This document shows positions 29,401 to 37,227 of a stretch of 64,000 bases of DNA, one piece after another. The first letter of the stretch is position 1. Each line of letters opens with the position of its first letter. The position numbers and the translations under genes are program-made. The notes beneath the pieces were generated by a model that saw only the letters and a list, made by a program, of their open reading frames with translations, did no database searches and was not told the origin of the DNA. The stretch comes from Bacteroidales bacterium (lineage in GTDB: Bacteria; Bacteroidota; Bacteroidia; Bacteroidales; P3), in contig JAIRNR010000019.1 of NCBI GenBank assembly GCA_031257915.1, positions 1 through 64,000 of the forward strand. Direction: 5' to 3'.

Positions 29401-31967
29401 CCGTTTATTGAAAAATTATTTGCATTAAAACCAGTGTTGCGGAAATACGTTTCGGAGTTGCCGTTCTCCTCGTCTGCTGCAATACTGATTACAATATTCC
29501 CATCTTTTGTTTCCCATGTTATAACACAACGATCGTTGTCGCCATGTTGGGTGAGATCGGGGTCAAAAGCTAATCCGCAGAAAATAGAAGGATACTTTGG
29601 CGCATTATCGTTAGTATAAGTATAATGGAATGTATCGGAAACAGACGAGGCGAAATAGTTTTTATCTTTCGGAAGTGCCTGCATAAGGATATAGTAATTG
29701 CCCGAAACATCATACGTTATTGTTTCACCGCTTGCTGCGACTGTTTGCGTTGCAACGGGAAAATTTGAATCGGTGTAGATATTCACAAGATAACTGCCCG
29801 CATTCTCATCGCCCTCAAAAGTAAGTACACGGTTTTCATCAACATTTATCTGTTCGGGTTTCCACAGTGTCGGTCCTTTTGTCCCCCAAACGTAGGTGCC
29901 GAAGTTGGCAAAGTTAATATTCGGATACAGGTCGTAAATATTGCCGCAGCCGCCTGAATTGTAAGTGGACGTTCTGTAAAGCACCTGTCCGTTATAACTG
30001 ACAACATCGCCATCGAGAATTTCTACCTTTGGGGTCAGTATTATTTGATTTGCCGTATATGTTCTATCAAAATAATCGCCCTGAACTCCGCCGTTTATAC
30101 TGTATCCTGCTTGACTGGAAAATCCTTCATTTCTGAAATTGGCAAACCCTGCGGGACCGGGAAGTATTGTTATAATAAGTTGTCCGTTAATTGTTTCAAA
30201 TGTGTAGTTTGCAACATCAAGATCGCTTCCGGGAGCGCTCGTATAAGTTCCACATGTATTGCCGGCACCGCTACCGCCATCAACAGGAGTATTCCAAAAC
30301 CCTGTCGGATATAAGATTCTGTTTGTGTTTGTATATTCCCATTCGTAATTTGCGGGGTCGCTGCTGCTGATGTCGGGATTGTTTGATATTGCCTGCAACG
30401 TAACCGTACCGCCTGCAACATCGTAAGCAAGAATATCTCCCGAATTAACCGCTTGCACTGCAACTGCAATATTTGCTCTGTTATATACTGTTGCCCGATA
30501 TTCTGCGATATTTTCGGTGTTGTTAGTGTCGTCAAATGTAACGCTGCGGCTGCCGTCTATAGAAAAATTATATGGCTGAGTAAGACGTGAACAGCGGCTT
30601 CCCCATGTATAGGCACCACCTATTTTATTGAAATTAAAGCCAAGGTCGTAGGCATTGTTATTTTCAGGCTCAATCCATTCAGCCGTTCCATCATAGTCTA
30701 TTACATCGCCTGCCCTTAATTCAATTGTCGGCTTAAATATTTGCGGATTAGCTGCATTGCCGCTCTCTTTTGTAAACCATGTGCCTGTATATCCATTAAC
30801 TTTGAACTTTTCTGCTTGAAAGCCGTTATTTCTAAATGCGGGTTTATATGTGCCTTCAGTACCGCTAATTGTTATAACAAGCTTATCATTTTCGGTTTCT
30901 ACAGTAAAGAAAACACCACCGTTGGCGACCCTGCAAATATTAGAAGTGCTTGTGTTTGACGGAGTATAGTTGTCGTTTGTAAAATTCCATTCATAAGCAG
31001 TTGAAATACCGGAACTGAAAATATTTACTTCGTTACCTACTGCCTGCACTTTTACGGTATATCTGCCTGTCGGCAAATTTGAACAGTGCAGATAGCCGCC
31101 GCTTTCGTTGTCTATATCCTGAGTAAATTCAAGTAAAGGTAAATTTCCTCTGTAAACACTTACTTTATGTGTAATGGCATTTGCGTCGCCTGTGTATGAA
31201 ATGGTGCTGTCTGTTATGCTTATATCGGTTGGAGTTGTAAGATATATTGCACTCGGTGTTTCAAAACGAATAATACCTGCTACACCCCTGTTGCCGCTGA
31301 AATCTACGGGAACAATGCGGTACGAATACGACGAGCCGGGAGTAAGTCCTGTCAATGGCAGAGAATCGGACCATACAACCTGACTTTTGCCGCTTGCGCT
31401 GTCTGTAACAATATAGAAAAAGTCGTGTTCATCCGCTGCGGAAAATTTAAGTGTTGCGGAAATCTGTACGAGATTATCGTAATCGTAACTGTTCAAAACA
31501 GGCGCGGTAACATCGTCTGCTTCGGGTGTATTAGCGACTGCCGCATTGTAGTAAAAACACGGCGTTTCGGAAATACCGGCACCTGTAATATTTTGATATA
31601 TGGTTATACTGTCTTTATCGGCAGCCGAAACAAGCGTATATCCCCATGTTTCCACAGCATTATAACGGTTTACAAGATAGTTTTCATGCTGTTTTTGATC
31701 TCCTTTCCAAAAACAAAAATGACTTACCCAGTCAAAAGCGCCATCAATAGTACCACCTTTAAGAAACGTATATACATACGTTGTATCATTAAGGGTTACT
31801 ACCTTGAAATCAATTGTTTTTCCGCTTACCATTTCGGTTTTATTATCCCTTAGATGCAACGGTACATCTTTTGCAATAAGAGAACCGACAACAATATTCT
31901 GCGCAGAAATAATTCCGCAAAACAGAAAGCAAATAATGCCTGATAAAAAAATCTTAGCCTGTTTCAT
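26496..31967 (-). CDS. Giant T9SS cargo protein with shared PUL head domain and six MBG repeats (1823 aa)
   Basis: Signal peptide to about residue 22 (IISAQ). The first ~140 residues match the head domain of the two proteins encoded just upstream (DFKVVTLNDTTYVYTFLKG against DYKIVTVGTKTWVWTKLNG). A fibronectin III-like unit ending VDFSGNRG follows. Residues about 250-1130 carry four ~190-residue sandwich modules of the kind seen in the 1456-aa neighbour (NTCGTY.., FRNEGF, DGDVVSYNG, YPNINFANFGTYVWG). Another Fn3 unit leads into six MBG repeats (about 1249-1742), then a type A sorting domain (LQMFNVNGVNVLES, LPRGLYIAVLKG). Likely a long surface stalk that presents glycan-binding modules; no catalytic motif was recognised. 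Confidence 0.85.
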   Translation of the reverse strand: MKQAKIFLSGIICFLFCGIISAQNIVVGSLIAKDVPLHLRDNKTEMVSGKTIDFKVVTLNDTTYVYTFLKGGTIDGAFDWVSHFCFWKGDQKQHENYLVNRYNAVETWGYTLVSAADKDSITIYQNITGAGISETPCFYYNAAVANTPEADDVTAPVLNSYDYDNLVQISATLKFSAADEHDFFYIVTDSASGKSQVVWSDSLPLTGLTPGSSYSYRIVPVDFSGNRGVAGIIRFETPSAIYLTTPTDISITDSTISYTGDANAITHKVSVYRGNLPLLEFTQDIDNESGGYLHCSNLPTGRYTVKVQAVGNEVNIFSSGISTAYEWNFTNDNYTPSNTSTSNICRVANGGVFFTVETENDKLVITISGTEGTYKPAFRNNGFQAEKFKVNGYTGTWFTKESGNAANPQIFKPTIELRAGDVIDYDGTAEWIEPENNNAYDLGFNFNKIGGAYTWGSRCSRLTQPYNFSIDGSRSVTFDDTNNTENIAEYRATVYNRANIAVAVQAVNSGDILAYDVAGGTVTLQAISNNPDISSSDPANYEWEYTNTNRILYPTGFWNTPVDGGSGAGNTCGTYTSAPGSDLDVANYTFETINGQLIITILPGPAGFANFRNEGFSSQAGYSINGGVQGDYFDRTYTANQIILTPKVEILDGDVVSYNGQVLYRTSTYNSGGCGNIYDLYPNINFANFGTYVWGTKGPTLWKPEQINVDENRVLTFEGDENAGSYLVNIYTDSNFPVATQTVAASGETITYDVSGNYYILMQALPKDKNYFASSVSDTFHYTYTNDNAPKYPSIFCGLAFDPDLTQHGDNDRCVITWETKDGNIVISIAADEENGNSETYFRNTGFNANNFSINGITGTYFTIQMSPDMKTVTLTPTVTINPGDQISYNGYLEYRTALAVDERQAPLGLWPTVNFATRFGYFTYGTTCDYYPEVETDKHVLTFSPDTGIQTFVLSAEKLTSPLTVTASRGLSVYPQTLIPDTNGVVHPVDIYVEWAEGSSNGFVQIAGGGLAFPKDVKVRTNRFSEYCNKYFENQGGATDLAPVYLTITEQSETVLEFKISPVYGNTANWNNITNITSDGGQGLDNKYTNGPVITATFGTALVANNVITFGSPTVWTASKADGSTNGNAYVNASQTYIVGQGGCLLEYPSPAVRTEATVEVVDVNRKAISTVLKIAAGGGTYELEAIRIREINGLLPLTTFAIAEDSMYLIEGVTPKTDYNFEIVALDTLGYPSAIATVTLTTRDVLQQSYFTADIRDTVYDGTAHGVDVRANTDIQSSTGAITVIYNDSITTAPINAGEYEVKIAVEQGTGYIADTLIMGTFTIAKRDITVTDLIYDTTEVVYNGTPFEVEVTPLGNIAGFENIDSVFYNGNTAKPVNAGNYTVSVSISEGINHNAIPELVLGTLIVNRATAISADKFSLAAGNTVYDAAPQKAGIIISHTVVGLGAITDTFYNGVADAPDTAGAYHVTVNVAEGANYEAISAISVGTFTINKATPLSSHFEYTPKNIQFDNNPHTVIVSLKNPYTGTGTITVKYNGETTPPSAANTYQISISVTEGKNFLASATDIVLGNFVINEKPLVTAADLSFEITDTVYTGLAHGVSVTSLTPDVGDIAVLYNGSSETPIDAGEYRVSVNISGTETFDETLDLLLGTLIINKAVLSADYLVYSIPDSIEYDGNTHAVEVSLAAPYSDTSVFTVYYNGNIAAPAEANVYEVTLNAAEGKNFLSIENLALGTLKIYANMVVGIEQAAKTELNAYIIRGDMLYITPQVESLQMFNVNGVNVLESHAKGRAVSVSRLPRGLYIAVLKGANGSIKTVKIMK

Positions 31968-31998
31968 AATTTTAATTTTTTAAATTCATATTTTACGG

Positions 31999-32019
31999 AT
32001 TGCGGGTCAGGTCCGCAAT
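31999..32019 (-). other. Intergenic hairpin between two PUL genes
   Basis: On the minus strand ATTGCGG and CCGCAAT form a perfect 7-bp stem around a 7-nt loop. No T-run follows, so it is not a classical terminator; it may stabilise mRNA ends or mark a processing site. Confidence 0.45.
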
Positions 32020-32046
32020 GACCGTTGCACATTTATACGTTTATAC

Positions 32047-33336
32047 TTACTTTGGGGGAATATCAACTATTTCTTCTTCAACTATGGTATTCCCTTTTCT
32101 TAACACATACTTTATGCTTTGTCCGGGAATTGTTTCGCCGCAAATTTGCAAGTGTATTTTATAATCTACATCGGCAGGATTATACGACAGATTATATAAA
32201 ATGCCGTTAATACGTGTAAGATTTTGAGGGCAAGTTATATCATGAACACTTATTATTGTCTCGCCTGCAAGAATATTTTGCAGAGGAATTTCTAAGGCTG
32301 TTTCATCACCAACAGCAGTGTCATACACTTTTACCCCTATTGTAGTGTTTTTAGAGGCAGTCACTTTTGTTATTAGAGAGTATTTTTTTCCGGGTATGAG
32401 GATAGCAGGTCTTTTTGAAAACACCCTGAACTGTGACTGCCAGTTCTCAGAAGTTTGATTGCCAAGATAAATATTTACGACAGTGTCATCTTTTATTGTA
32501 AATGTATAGTTACTGCTTGGATTCCAACCGGGTGCATAAAACACTGTGTACGGCGAAAGTTTTCTGCCTTTCATTATATCGTTACACACAAATACTTCAC
32601 CGGAAATTGCTACTTTTTCCGCACTGCCTGCATTGCCGCTAAAATCTACCGGAATTATTGTAAACTCGTAATCGGTACCATCAGTTAATGCTATGCTAAC
32701 AGTATCGTCAAAGAAAATTTCTTCATAATTATTTGCCGCATCTGCAACATAATAGAACCAGTTGCCCGATGCCTCTGTCGCAGGCATTGCGATAGTAACA
32801 GATGTTAGTGTTTTGTCGACAATATTCGGCTTTTCAGTAAAAACAGGGGCTGTAGCATCCTCATTGTCTTTGCTGTTTGGCAATGTTTTGTCATAAGAAA
32901 CAAACGCTGTTGAACGATATGTCCACGCGCCTGTTGTCGTTGGATATACAAAAACATTTATCTGTACAGAATTTTCCGTCGGCGTATTTGCAAACGAGCC
33001 ATAACTTATATTATTACCTGTACGTCCCGCTATGTTACCGGGTTTTGTAAGTGCTCCTGTGGATTGTTTATACATAATTTGTGAAGCCCACCCTTCACCA
33101 CTTATATTGCTGCCATTAAGTTTTGTCCAAACCCAAGTTTTTGTACCAACCGTTACGATTTTATAGTCGGTTGTAATTGTTCCATCCGCACCACTTTCAA
33201 TATTTGCGGTGTCATTTGCTGTTGGATACAAAACGGCATTATTTTCAACTATAGACCCCACCTGTGAAAAATCAGGTATTTGTGAATATCCTGCAAGCAT
33301 TGCAGAAACCAAAACTGTAAATAAAAATTTTTTCAT
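32047..33336 (-). CDS. PUL secreted protein, CBM4/9-like domain, no sorting signal (429 aa)
   Basis: Signal peptide, then the shared head domain (about 40-160: TDYKIVTVGTKTWVWTKLNG, GEGWASQIMY, GNNISYGSF), an Fn3-like unit (ATAPVF, DYEFTIIPVDFSGNAG) and a jelly-roll domain at about 255-405 (VCNDIMKGRKL, APGWNPSSNYTF, NWQSQFRVF) resembling CBM4/9-type carbohydrate-binding modules. It is closely similar to the 507-aa neighbour across these three domains but stops at residue 429 with no T9SS tail. It would reach the periplasm by Sec and not be exported further, unless another signal exists. It follows a strong terminator hairpin, so its expression may differ from the upstream PUL genes. Confidence 0.75.
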   Translation of the reverse strand: MKKFLFTVLVSAMLAGYSQIPDFSQVGSIVENNAVLYPTANDTANIESGADGTITTDYKIVTVGTKTWVWTKLNGSNISGEGWASQIMYKQSTGALTKPGNIAGRTGNNISYGSFANTPTENSVQINVFVYPTTTGAWTYRSTAFVSYDKTLPNSKDNEDATAPVFTEKPNIVDKTLTSVTIAMPATEASGNWFYYVADAANNYEEIFFDDTVSIALTDGTDYEFTIIPVDFSGNAGSAEKVAISGEVFVCNDIMKGRKLSPYTVFYAPGWNPSSNYTFTIKDDTVVNIYLGNQTSENWQSQFRVFSKRPAILIPGKKYSLITKVTASKNTTIGVKVYDTAVGDETALEIPLQNILAGETIISVHDITCPQNLTRINGILYNLSYNPADVDYKIHLQICGETIPGQSIKYVLRKGNTIVEEEIVDIPPK

Positions 33337-33350
33337 ATAATTATAAATTA

Positions 33351-33370
33351 TTACATAAAGTTATATGTAA
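33351..33370. promoter_or_regulatory. 20-bp palindrome upstream of the 429-aa gene
   Basis: TTACATA and TATGTAA form a perfect 7-bp inverted repeat around 6 nt, 14 bp before the start codon. It may be an operator or a 5' hairpin; no matching regulator is in the locus. Confidence 0.35.
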
Positions 33371-33428
33371 CTCACAATTGAAAACCGCGTCCGCTTTTTA
33401 CATGTTCGTTTCATATCTTTCGTTTATA

Positions 33429-33469
33429 CTAAAAACGGCAACACAGAAAGGACGTTCTGTATCGCCGTT
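33429..33469 (-). terminator. Strong rho-independent terminator-like hairpin inside the PUL
   Basis: On the minus strand, 15 base pairs (including G-U pairs) form between AACGGCGATACAGAA and TTCTGTGTTGCCGTT, with a loop of about 6 nt, followed by a short T-run. It lies directly after the 507-aa gene and before the 429-aa gene. It should end or strongly reduce transcription from the SusC side. Confidence 0.75.
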
Positions 33470-33483
33470 TAACTATTATAAAA

Positions 33484-35007
33484 TTATCGTCCCGCTACAA
33501 CCTGCTTAAACTGTTTCTGTACGCCGGCGGCATCTGTAACTTTAATAATGTACAGACCGCTTGCGAGAGAACTCATATCCACCGTATTTCCGTTTTGTTT
33601 TACCGAAATTTTATGTCCGCCGGCGGAAAATACATCAACTCGCTTTATTGCGTTTTCGGATATAACAGTAAGTGTTCTGCCTTGCATATATACAGCCATT
33701 GAACTGTTGTCTGCTTTCTTAAAATCTCTTACGGCAACAGGCGGCACAGTTTCACCGCCGCAAATTTGCACAGAAATAAGATAGTCAATATCGGCGGGAT
33801 TCCACGATAAGTTAAAAAGAAATCCGTTTATCTTTGTTAATCCTCCCGGACAAACTACGTCATAAACGGCAATCTTGTTATCTCCGGCTGTAATGTCTCG
33901 CTGGGTAATTTCCATTGCAACGCCATCACCACCGGCAGTATCATACATTTTTAAGTGGAATGGAGCGTTTTTGGAAATATTTACATTTGCTATTAAAGAA
34001 TATGTTTCGCCGGGTGTAAGAAGAACAGGACTTGTAGTAAATGCTCTGAGTTGTGCTTGCCAATTGTCGGATGTAGCGTCTCCGAGGTGTATGCTTGCAA
34101 CTGTGTCATCTTCTATCACAAATGTATAGTTGCTGCTTGGAGTCCAGCCGGGTGCATAATAAATTTCGCCGACAACAAGTGTTTTTCCTGCCATAAGATT
34201 ATTGCACACAAACATTTCGCCCGAAACGATTACTTTTTCGGAATCACCTGTATTGCCGCTGAAATCAACAGGAGTTATAATAAATTCATAGTCCGTACCT
34301 TCTGCAAGTGTAATACTTACAGTATCTGTAAAAAACACTTCATAATAACCGTTTGCCGTATCTGTAACATAATAAAACATATCGCCGGATTCATCCGAAG
34401 CAGACAGTTTCAATGTTAAATTAGTTGCTGTCTTGTTCATCTCTTCCGCAAAGGAAGCCCAAACAGGTGCGGTAACATCGTTTACATTTTTACTGTTTTG
34501 TTCATTGACATTATACAATAATCCGACAGATGCCGTAGCACCGTATTGCCATGAACCGAAGTTTGTTAAATATCCGAATAAACTCAGATTGGTTGGATTG
34601 GTTCCGGGCATTTCCGATGCTGTCATTTTTCCGTATGCAACAGTATTGCCTGTACGCTGCGTTAGATTATAATGTCCCGAATTTCCATTAACATCAAGAG
34701 TGGTGTCTGCTTTTCTGTAAAAAACCTGTGCCGCCCACTCTTCGCCCGAAAGATTTGCATTTGCACCGTTAAACTTTACATACGCCCACGTTAGAGAATT
34801 GATTGTTACTATTTTGTAATCGGCTGTATATCCCTCACGTAGAACAGAATGATCTGCTCCTCCCGCATCGCCTTTCCATCCTCCGTACAATTGCAATCCG
34901 GTTCCTTTCATAGAGCCGTGATTAAAGGCTGCGTTTGCCTGACTTGCAAGACTCATGAAAAATATTGCTGCGAAAAAGCAACATACTGTAAATAAATTTT
35001 TTTTCAT
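33484..35007 (-). CDS. PUL secreted protein, CBM4/9-like domain with T9SS type A tail (507 aa)
   Basis: Signal peptide (cleavage near ASQANA), head domain (ADYKIVTINSLTWAYVKFNG, GEEWAAQVFY), Fn3-like unit (VDFSGNTG), then a jelly-roll domain at about 270-415 with APGWTPSSNYTFVIEDD and NWQAQLRAF, resembling CBM4/9 modules. The last ~80 residues are a type A sorting domain (IKRVDVFSAGGHKISV, MSSLASGLYIIKVTD). The product is predicted to sit on the cell surface and bind the target glycan or aid the GH128 and GH16 enzymes. It is 29 bp downstream of the GH128-like gene and is followed by the terminator hairpin. Binding specificity is inferred from PUL context only. Confidence 0.8.
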   Translation of the reverse strand: MKKNLFTVCCFFAAIFFMSLASQANAAFNHGSMKGTGLQLYGGWKGDAGGADHSVLREGYTADYKIVTINSLTWAYVKFNGANANLSGEEWAAQVFYRKADTTLDVNGNSGHYNLTQRTGNTVAYGKMTASEMPGTNPTNLSLFGYLTNFGSWQYGATASVGLLYNVNEQNSKNVNDVTAPVWASFAEEMNKTATNLTLKLSASDESGDMFYYVTDTANGYYEVFFTDTVSITLAEGTDYEFIITPVDFSGNTGDSEKVIVSGEMFVCNNLMAGKTLVVGEIYYAPGWTPSSNYTFVIEDDTVASIHLGDATSDNWQAQLRAFTTSPVLLTPGETYSLIANVNISKNAPFHLKMYDTAGGDGVAMEITQRDITAGDNKIAVYDVVCPGGLTKINGFLFNLSWNPADIDYLISVQICGGETVPPVAVRDFKKADNSSMAVYMQGRTLTVISENAIKRVDVFSAGGHKISVKQNGNTVDMSSLASGLYIIKVTDAAGVQKQFKQVVAGR

Positions 35008-35036
35008 ATACTTTATTTTTTATTGTTAATAATCCT

Positions 35037-36347
35037 TTACACTCCCTCACGTTTGTAACGCCACCAATTAAGGGAAATCATGCCTTTGCTCGGCACAATA
35101 CGAATTGTATGCTTGCCGGATGTAAGCGGCAGAGTTGGCGTTGTGACGGTCTCCCATTTAGTATAGCCGCCTGTTTTCGGCAATTCTATTTCACCTGCTT
35201 CGTTACCGTCTAAAAGAATTTTGCATTTGGAATCGCCGTTTGCGGCATAGCGGACTATAAAATGATAGTCGCCGCTTACAGACGGTTCAATTTGATATTC
35301 CAACCATTTCGGAAGTCCGAATTCCGTAACTTCCAAAATACCTGTTTCGTCGGAAGAAATCTTCAACTGAACACTTGTCACCCACTTATCGTGTGCCGCC
35401 TCGCTCATATTTGTATTGCAGTAGTGTTCTGCCGGTATAACCTGATTATGTCCGTAGTGATATTCTTTATCGTAAGACGACATATTCACATAAATCTTGC
35501 CCAAATCGGACAGCGCACCCTGAGAATTACCTGTGGGGCGAAGTGCGTACTGCGGATTTGCAGTCGTACTGCCGTCATATTTAAACCACGCATAACGTTC
35601 TATCATTGGTTCGCTTTCAAGGTAATTTATGATGTTGCTCATATATGCCCGTTGCTGTTCGGATGTGCGTGTGCCTTCCCATGCGCAAAATTCGGTGAGC
35701 CATATCGGTTTTCCGTATTTGCGAAATCTTTCCATAAAACTTTTTACTGCCCCCGGCTCATTCATATAGCAATGCAAAGCAAGTGCGCTTACATCATCTA
35801 TTGAAACACCGTTTTGTGCAAAAAATTCATCATACCATTTTACAGGGTCGCTGTATCCTGCGAGAGTACCGTAGTTCATGGCAGGAGCAACAATTTTCAT
35901 GTTCAATTCCTGTGCAAGTTGCTTTATCGGCAACCATTTTTCCGCCGCCTGCGCAGGGGTCATATTTGCCTGATCGGTAAGATTCGGCTCGTTAAAAGCA
36001 AGGATATACTCACATTCCGGATACTTGTTTTTCAAATTACGGATGGCGGTAGCCCAATCGCCACCGCCATTCCATATCATTGGGAAAAATGCAACATCAG
36101 CATTTTTTGCAGCACTTTCAACAGTGCTGTTATATCCGCTTGCGCCCCAGTTATACGTCCAGCTTACACCCTTTTTTATCGCGTCAAAGTCGGCAGTATA
36201 TATGTTGTTAAAGCTAATTCCGCGCTTTTCGCTACGCGCCTGTTTTATGCTGTATTTATTGGAGTCTGCATAAACCGTATCCTTCGGTTTCTGACAGAAA
36301 CAGCATAACAATGCAAGAAGCACTATTGATAAATATCGAATATTCAT
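35037..36347 (-). CDS. GH128-like endo-beta-1,3-glucanase lipoprotein with C-terminal CBM6-like domain
   Basis: 436 residues. A lipoprotein-type leader with cysteines at 15, 16 and 18 starts the protein. Residues about 42-300 match the Asl1-like glycosyl hydrolase catalytic family (GH128): KRGISFN, VSWTYNWGA, FFPMIWNG, AFNEPN with E120 as likely acid/base, and WLTEFCAWEG with E219 as likely nucleophile. Residues about 318-436 form a beta-sandwich like CBM6 (GDYHFIVRYAANG, KCKILLDG, GKHTIRIV, SLNWWR). GH128 members characterised so far cleave beta-1,3-glucan, which agrees with the GH16 gene in the same locus. It lies between the surface lipoprotein gene and the CBM-like genes. Confidence 0.82.
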   Translation of the reverse strand: MNIRYLSIVLLALLCCFCQKPKDTVYADSNKYSIKQARSEKRGISFNNIYTADFDAIKKGVSWTYNWGASGYNSTVESAAKNADVAFFPMIWNGGGDWATAIRNLKNKYPECEYILAFNEPNLTDQANMTPAQAAEKWLPIKQLAQELNMKIVAPAMNYGTLAGYSDPVKWYDEFFAQNGVSIDDVSALALHCYMNEPGAVKSFMERFRKYGKPIWLTEFCAWEGTRTSEQQRAYMSNIINYLESEPMIERYAWFKYDGSTTANPQYALRPTGNSQGALSDLGKIYVNMSSYDKEYHYGHNQVIPAEHYCNTNMSEAAHDKWVTSVQLKISSDETGILEVTEFGLPKWLEYQIEPSVSGDYHFIVRYAANGDSKCKILLDGNEAGEIELPKTGGYTKWETVTTPTLPLTSGKHTIRIVPSKGMISLNWWRYKREGV

Positions 36348-36365
36348 ACGATTATTTTATAGTGC

Positions 36366-37172
36366 TTACTTTTTATAGAAAAAGAGAGCGTCAAGATTAA
36401 GTTCTGTTCCCGGAATAAAGGGTAAGCCTTCAAAGGCAGGTGCTAAATACCCGAGAATATATTTCCTGTCCTCTCCTGCACTCGGCGGACCTTCCAATGT
36501 AAGAGGTCCCGTCCAAAGATAACCCTGATTTATAAGTTCCGATATGGGAATTTCAAAATGCTGCCACTCGCCGTTATGAGCGTAGTTATTGTCTGTTCCC
36601 GCACCAAAATCAAAATATGCTTCGCTACCCTCGCTGTAAAAAAAGAATCTCCATGCTGCCTGTTCTTGATTTGAAGGGGATTTAACTGCGAAATGGAAAT
36701 AGTACTCGCCATCCATAAGCGGCGAAAGGTCGGGAGCGGTTTCAAACTGACTCAGAATGGATATTATTGCACCGCCTGCCCATCCTTCGTTAGTCGTTCT
36801 AAAGGCGGTATATGCCTCGGGCTGTCCCCACGCATTAACACCTGTAGGGGTAACGCCTTCAAGTGTTTCGCCGGCATTCCATACATCATAGTCGCGTAGC
36901 ATTGTCGGCTGTTTAACTTTATTGCCAAGTTGTGCCGTGCTTACCGGATCCATAAAAATAATGTAGAAGTCGCTACCGTTAAGAATACTGTCCGGCAGTG
37001 AAACTTCAGGATCATCAGGATCATCAGGATCGTCAGGATCATCGGGATCATTCGGATCGTCAGGGTCAATAACTTCTTTATTTTTGTCGTCACATCCGGT
37101 AACAGATACTGCAACAAACGAAATTGCTCCCAGCATAAGAAGCAGCCAGAAAATTGATTTCAATGTCTTCAT
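36366..37172 (-). CDS. PUL surface lipoprotein (SusE/F-position glycan-binding protein)
   Basis: 268 residues. Lipobox ends at Cys27 (SVTGCDD). An acidic linker of repeated Asp-Pro-Asp units follows (about 38-57) and then one beta-sandwich domain of about 200 residues (DFYIIFMDPVSTAQLG, GEYYFHFAVKSPS, WQHFEIPISEL, LNLDALFFYKK). Being directly after SusD, it occupies the position of SusE/SusF-type surface glycan-binding proteins. The domain looks like the jelly-roll fold of carbohydrate-binding modules; ligand is inferred to be the beta-glucan of the PUL. The linker DNA is a short tandem repeat and may vary in length. Confidence 0.75.
   Translation of the reverse strand: MKTLKSIFWLLLMLGAISFVAVSVTGCDDKNKEVIDPDDPNDPDDPDDPDDPDDPEVSLPDSILNGSDFYIIFMDPVSTAQLGNKVKQPTMLRDYDVWNAGETLEGVTPTGVNAWGQPEAYTAFRTTNEGWAGGAIISILSQFETAPDLSPLMDGEYYFHFAVKSPSNQEQAAWRFFFYSEGSEAYFDFGAGTDNNYAHNGEWQHFEIPISELINQGYLWTGPLTLEGPPSAGEDRKYILGYLAPAFEGLPFIPGTELNLDALFFYKK
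37006..37070. repeat. 9-bp imperfect tandem repeat encoding the Asp/Pro linker
   Basis: Variants of tcaggatca recur about seven times with 9-bp spacing. Gain or loss of units would keep the frame and change the distance between lipid anchor and binding domain. Confidence 0.7.
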
Positions 37173-37227
37173 AATTTTATGATTTTAGTTGTTAATTGAT
37201 TTTTATCTTTTCGGTTTAATATGCTAA

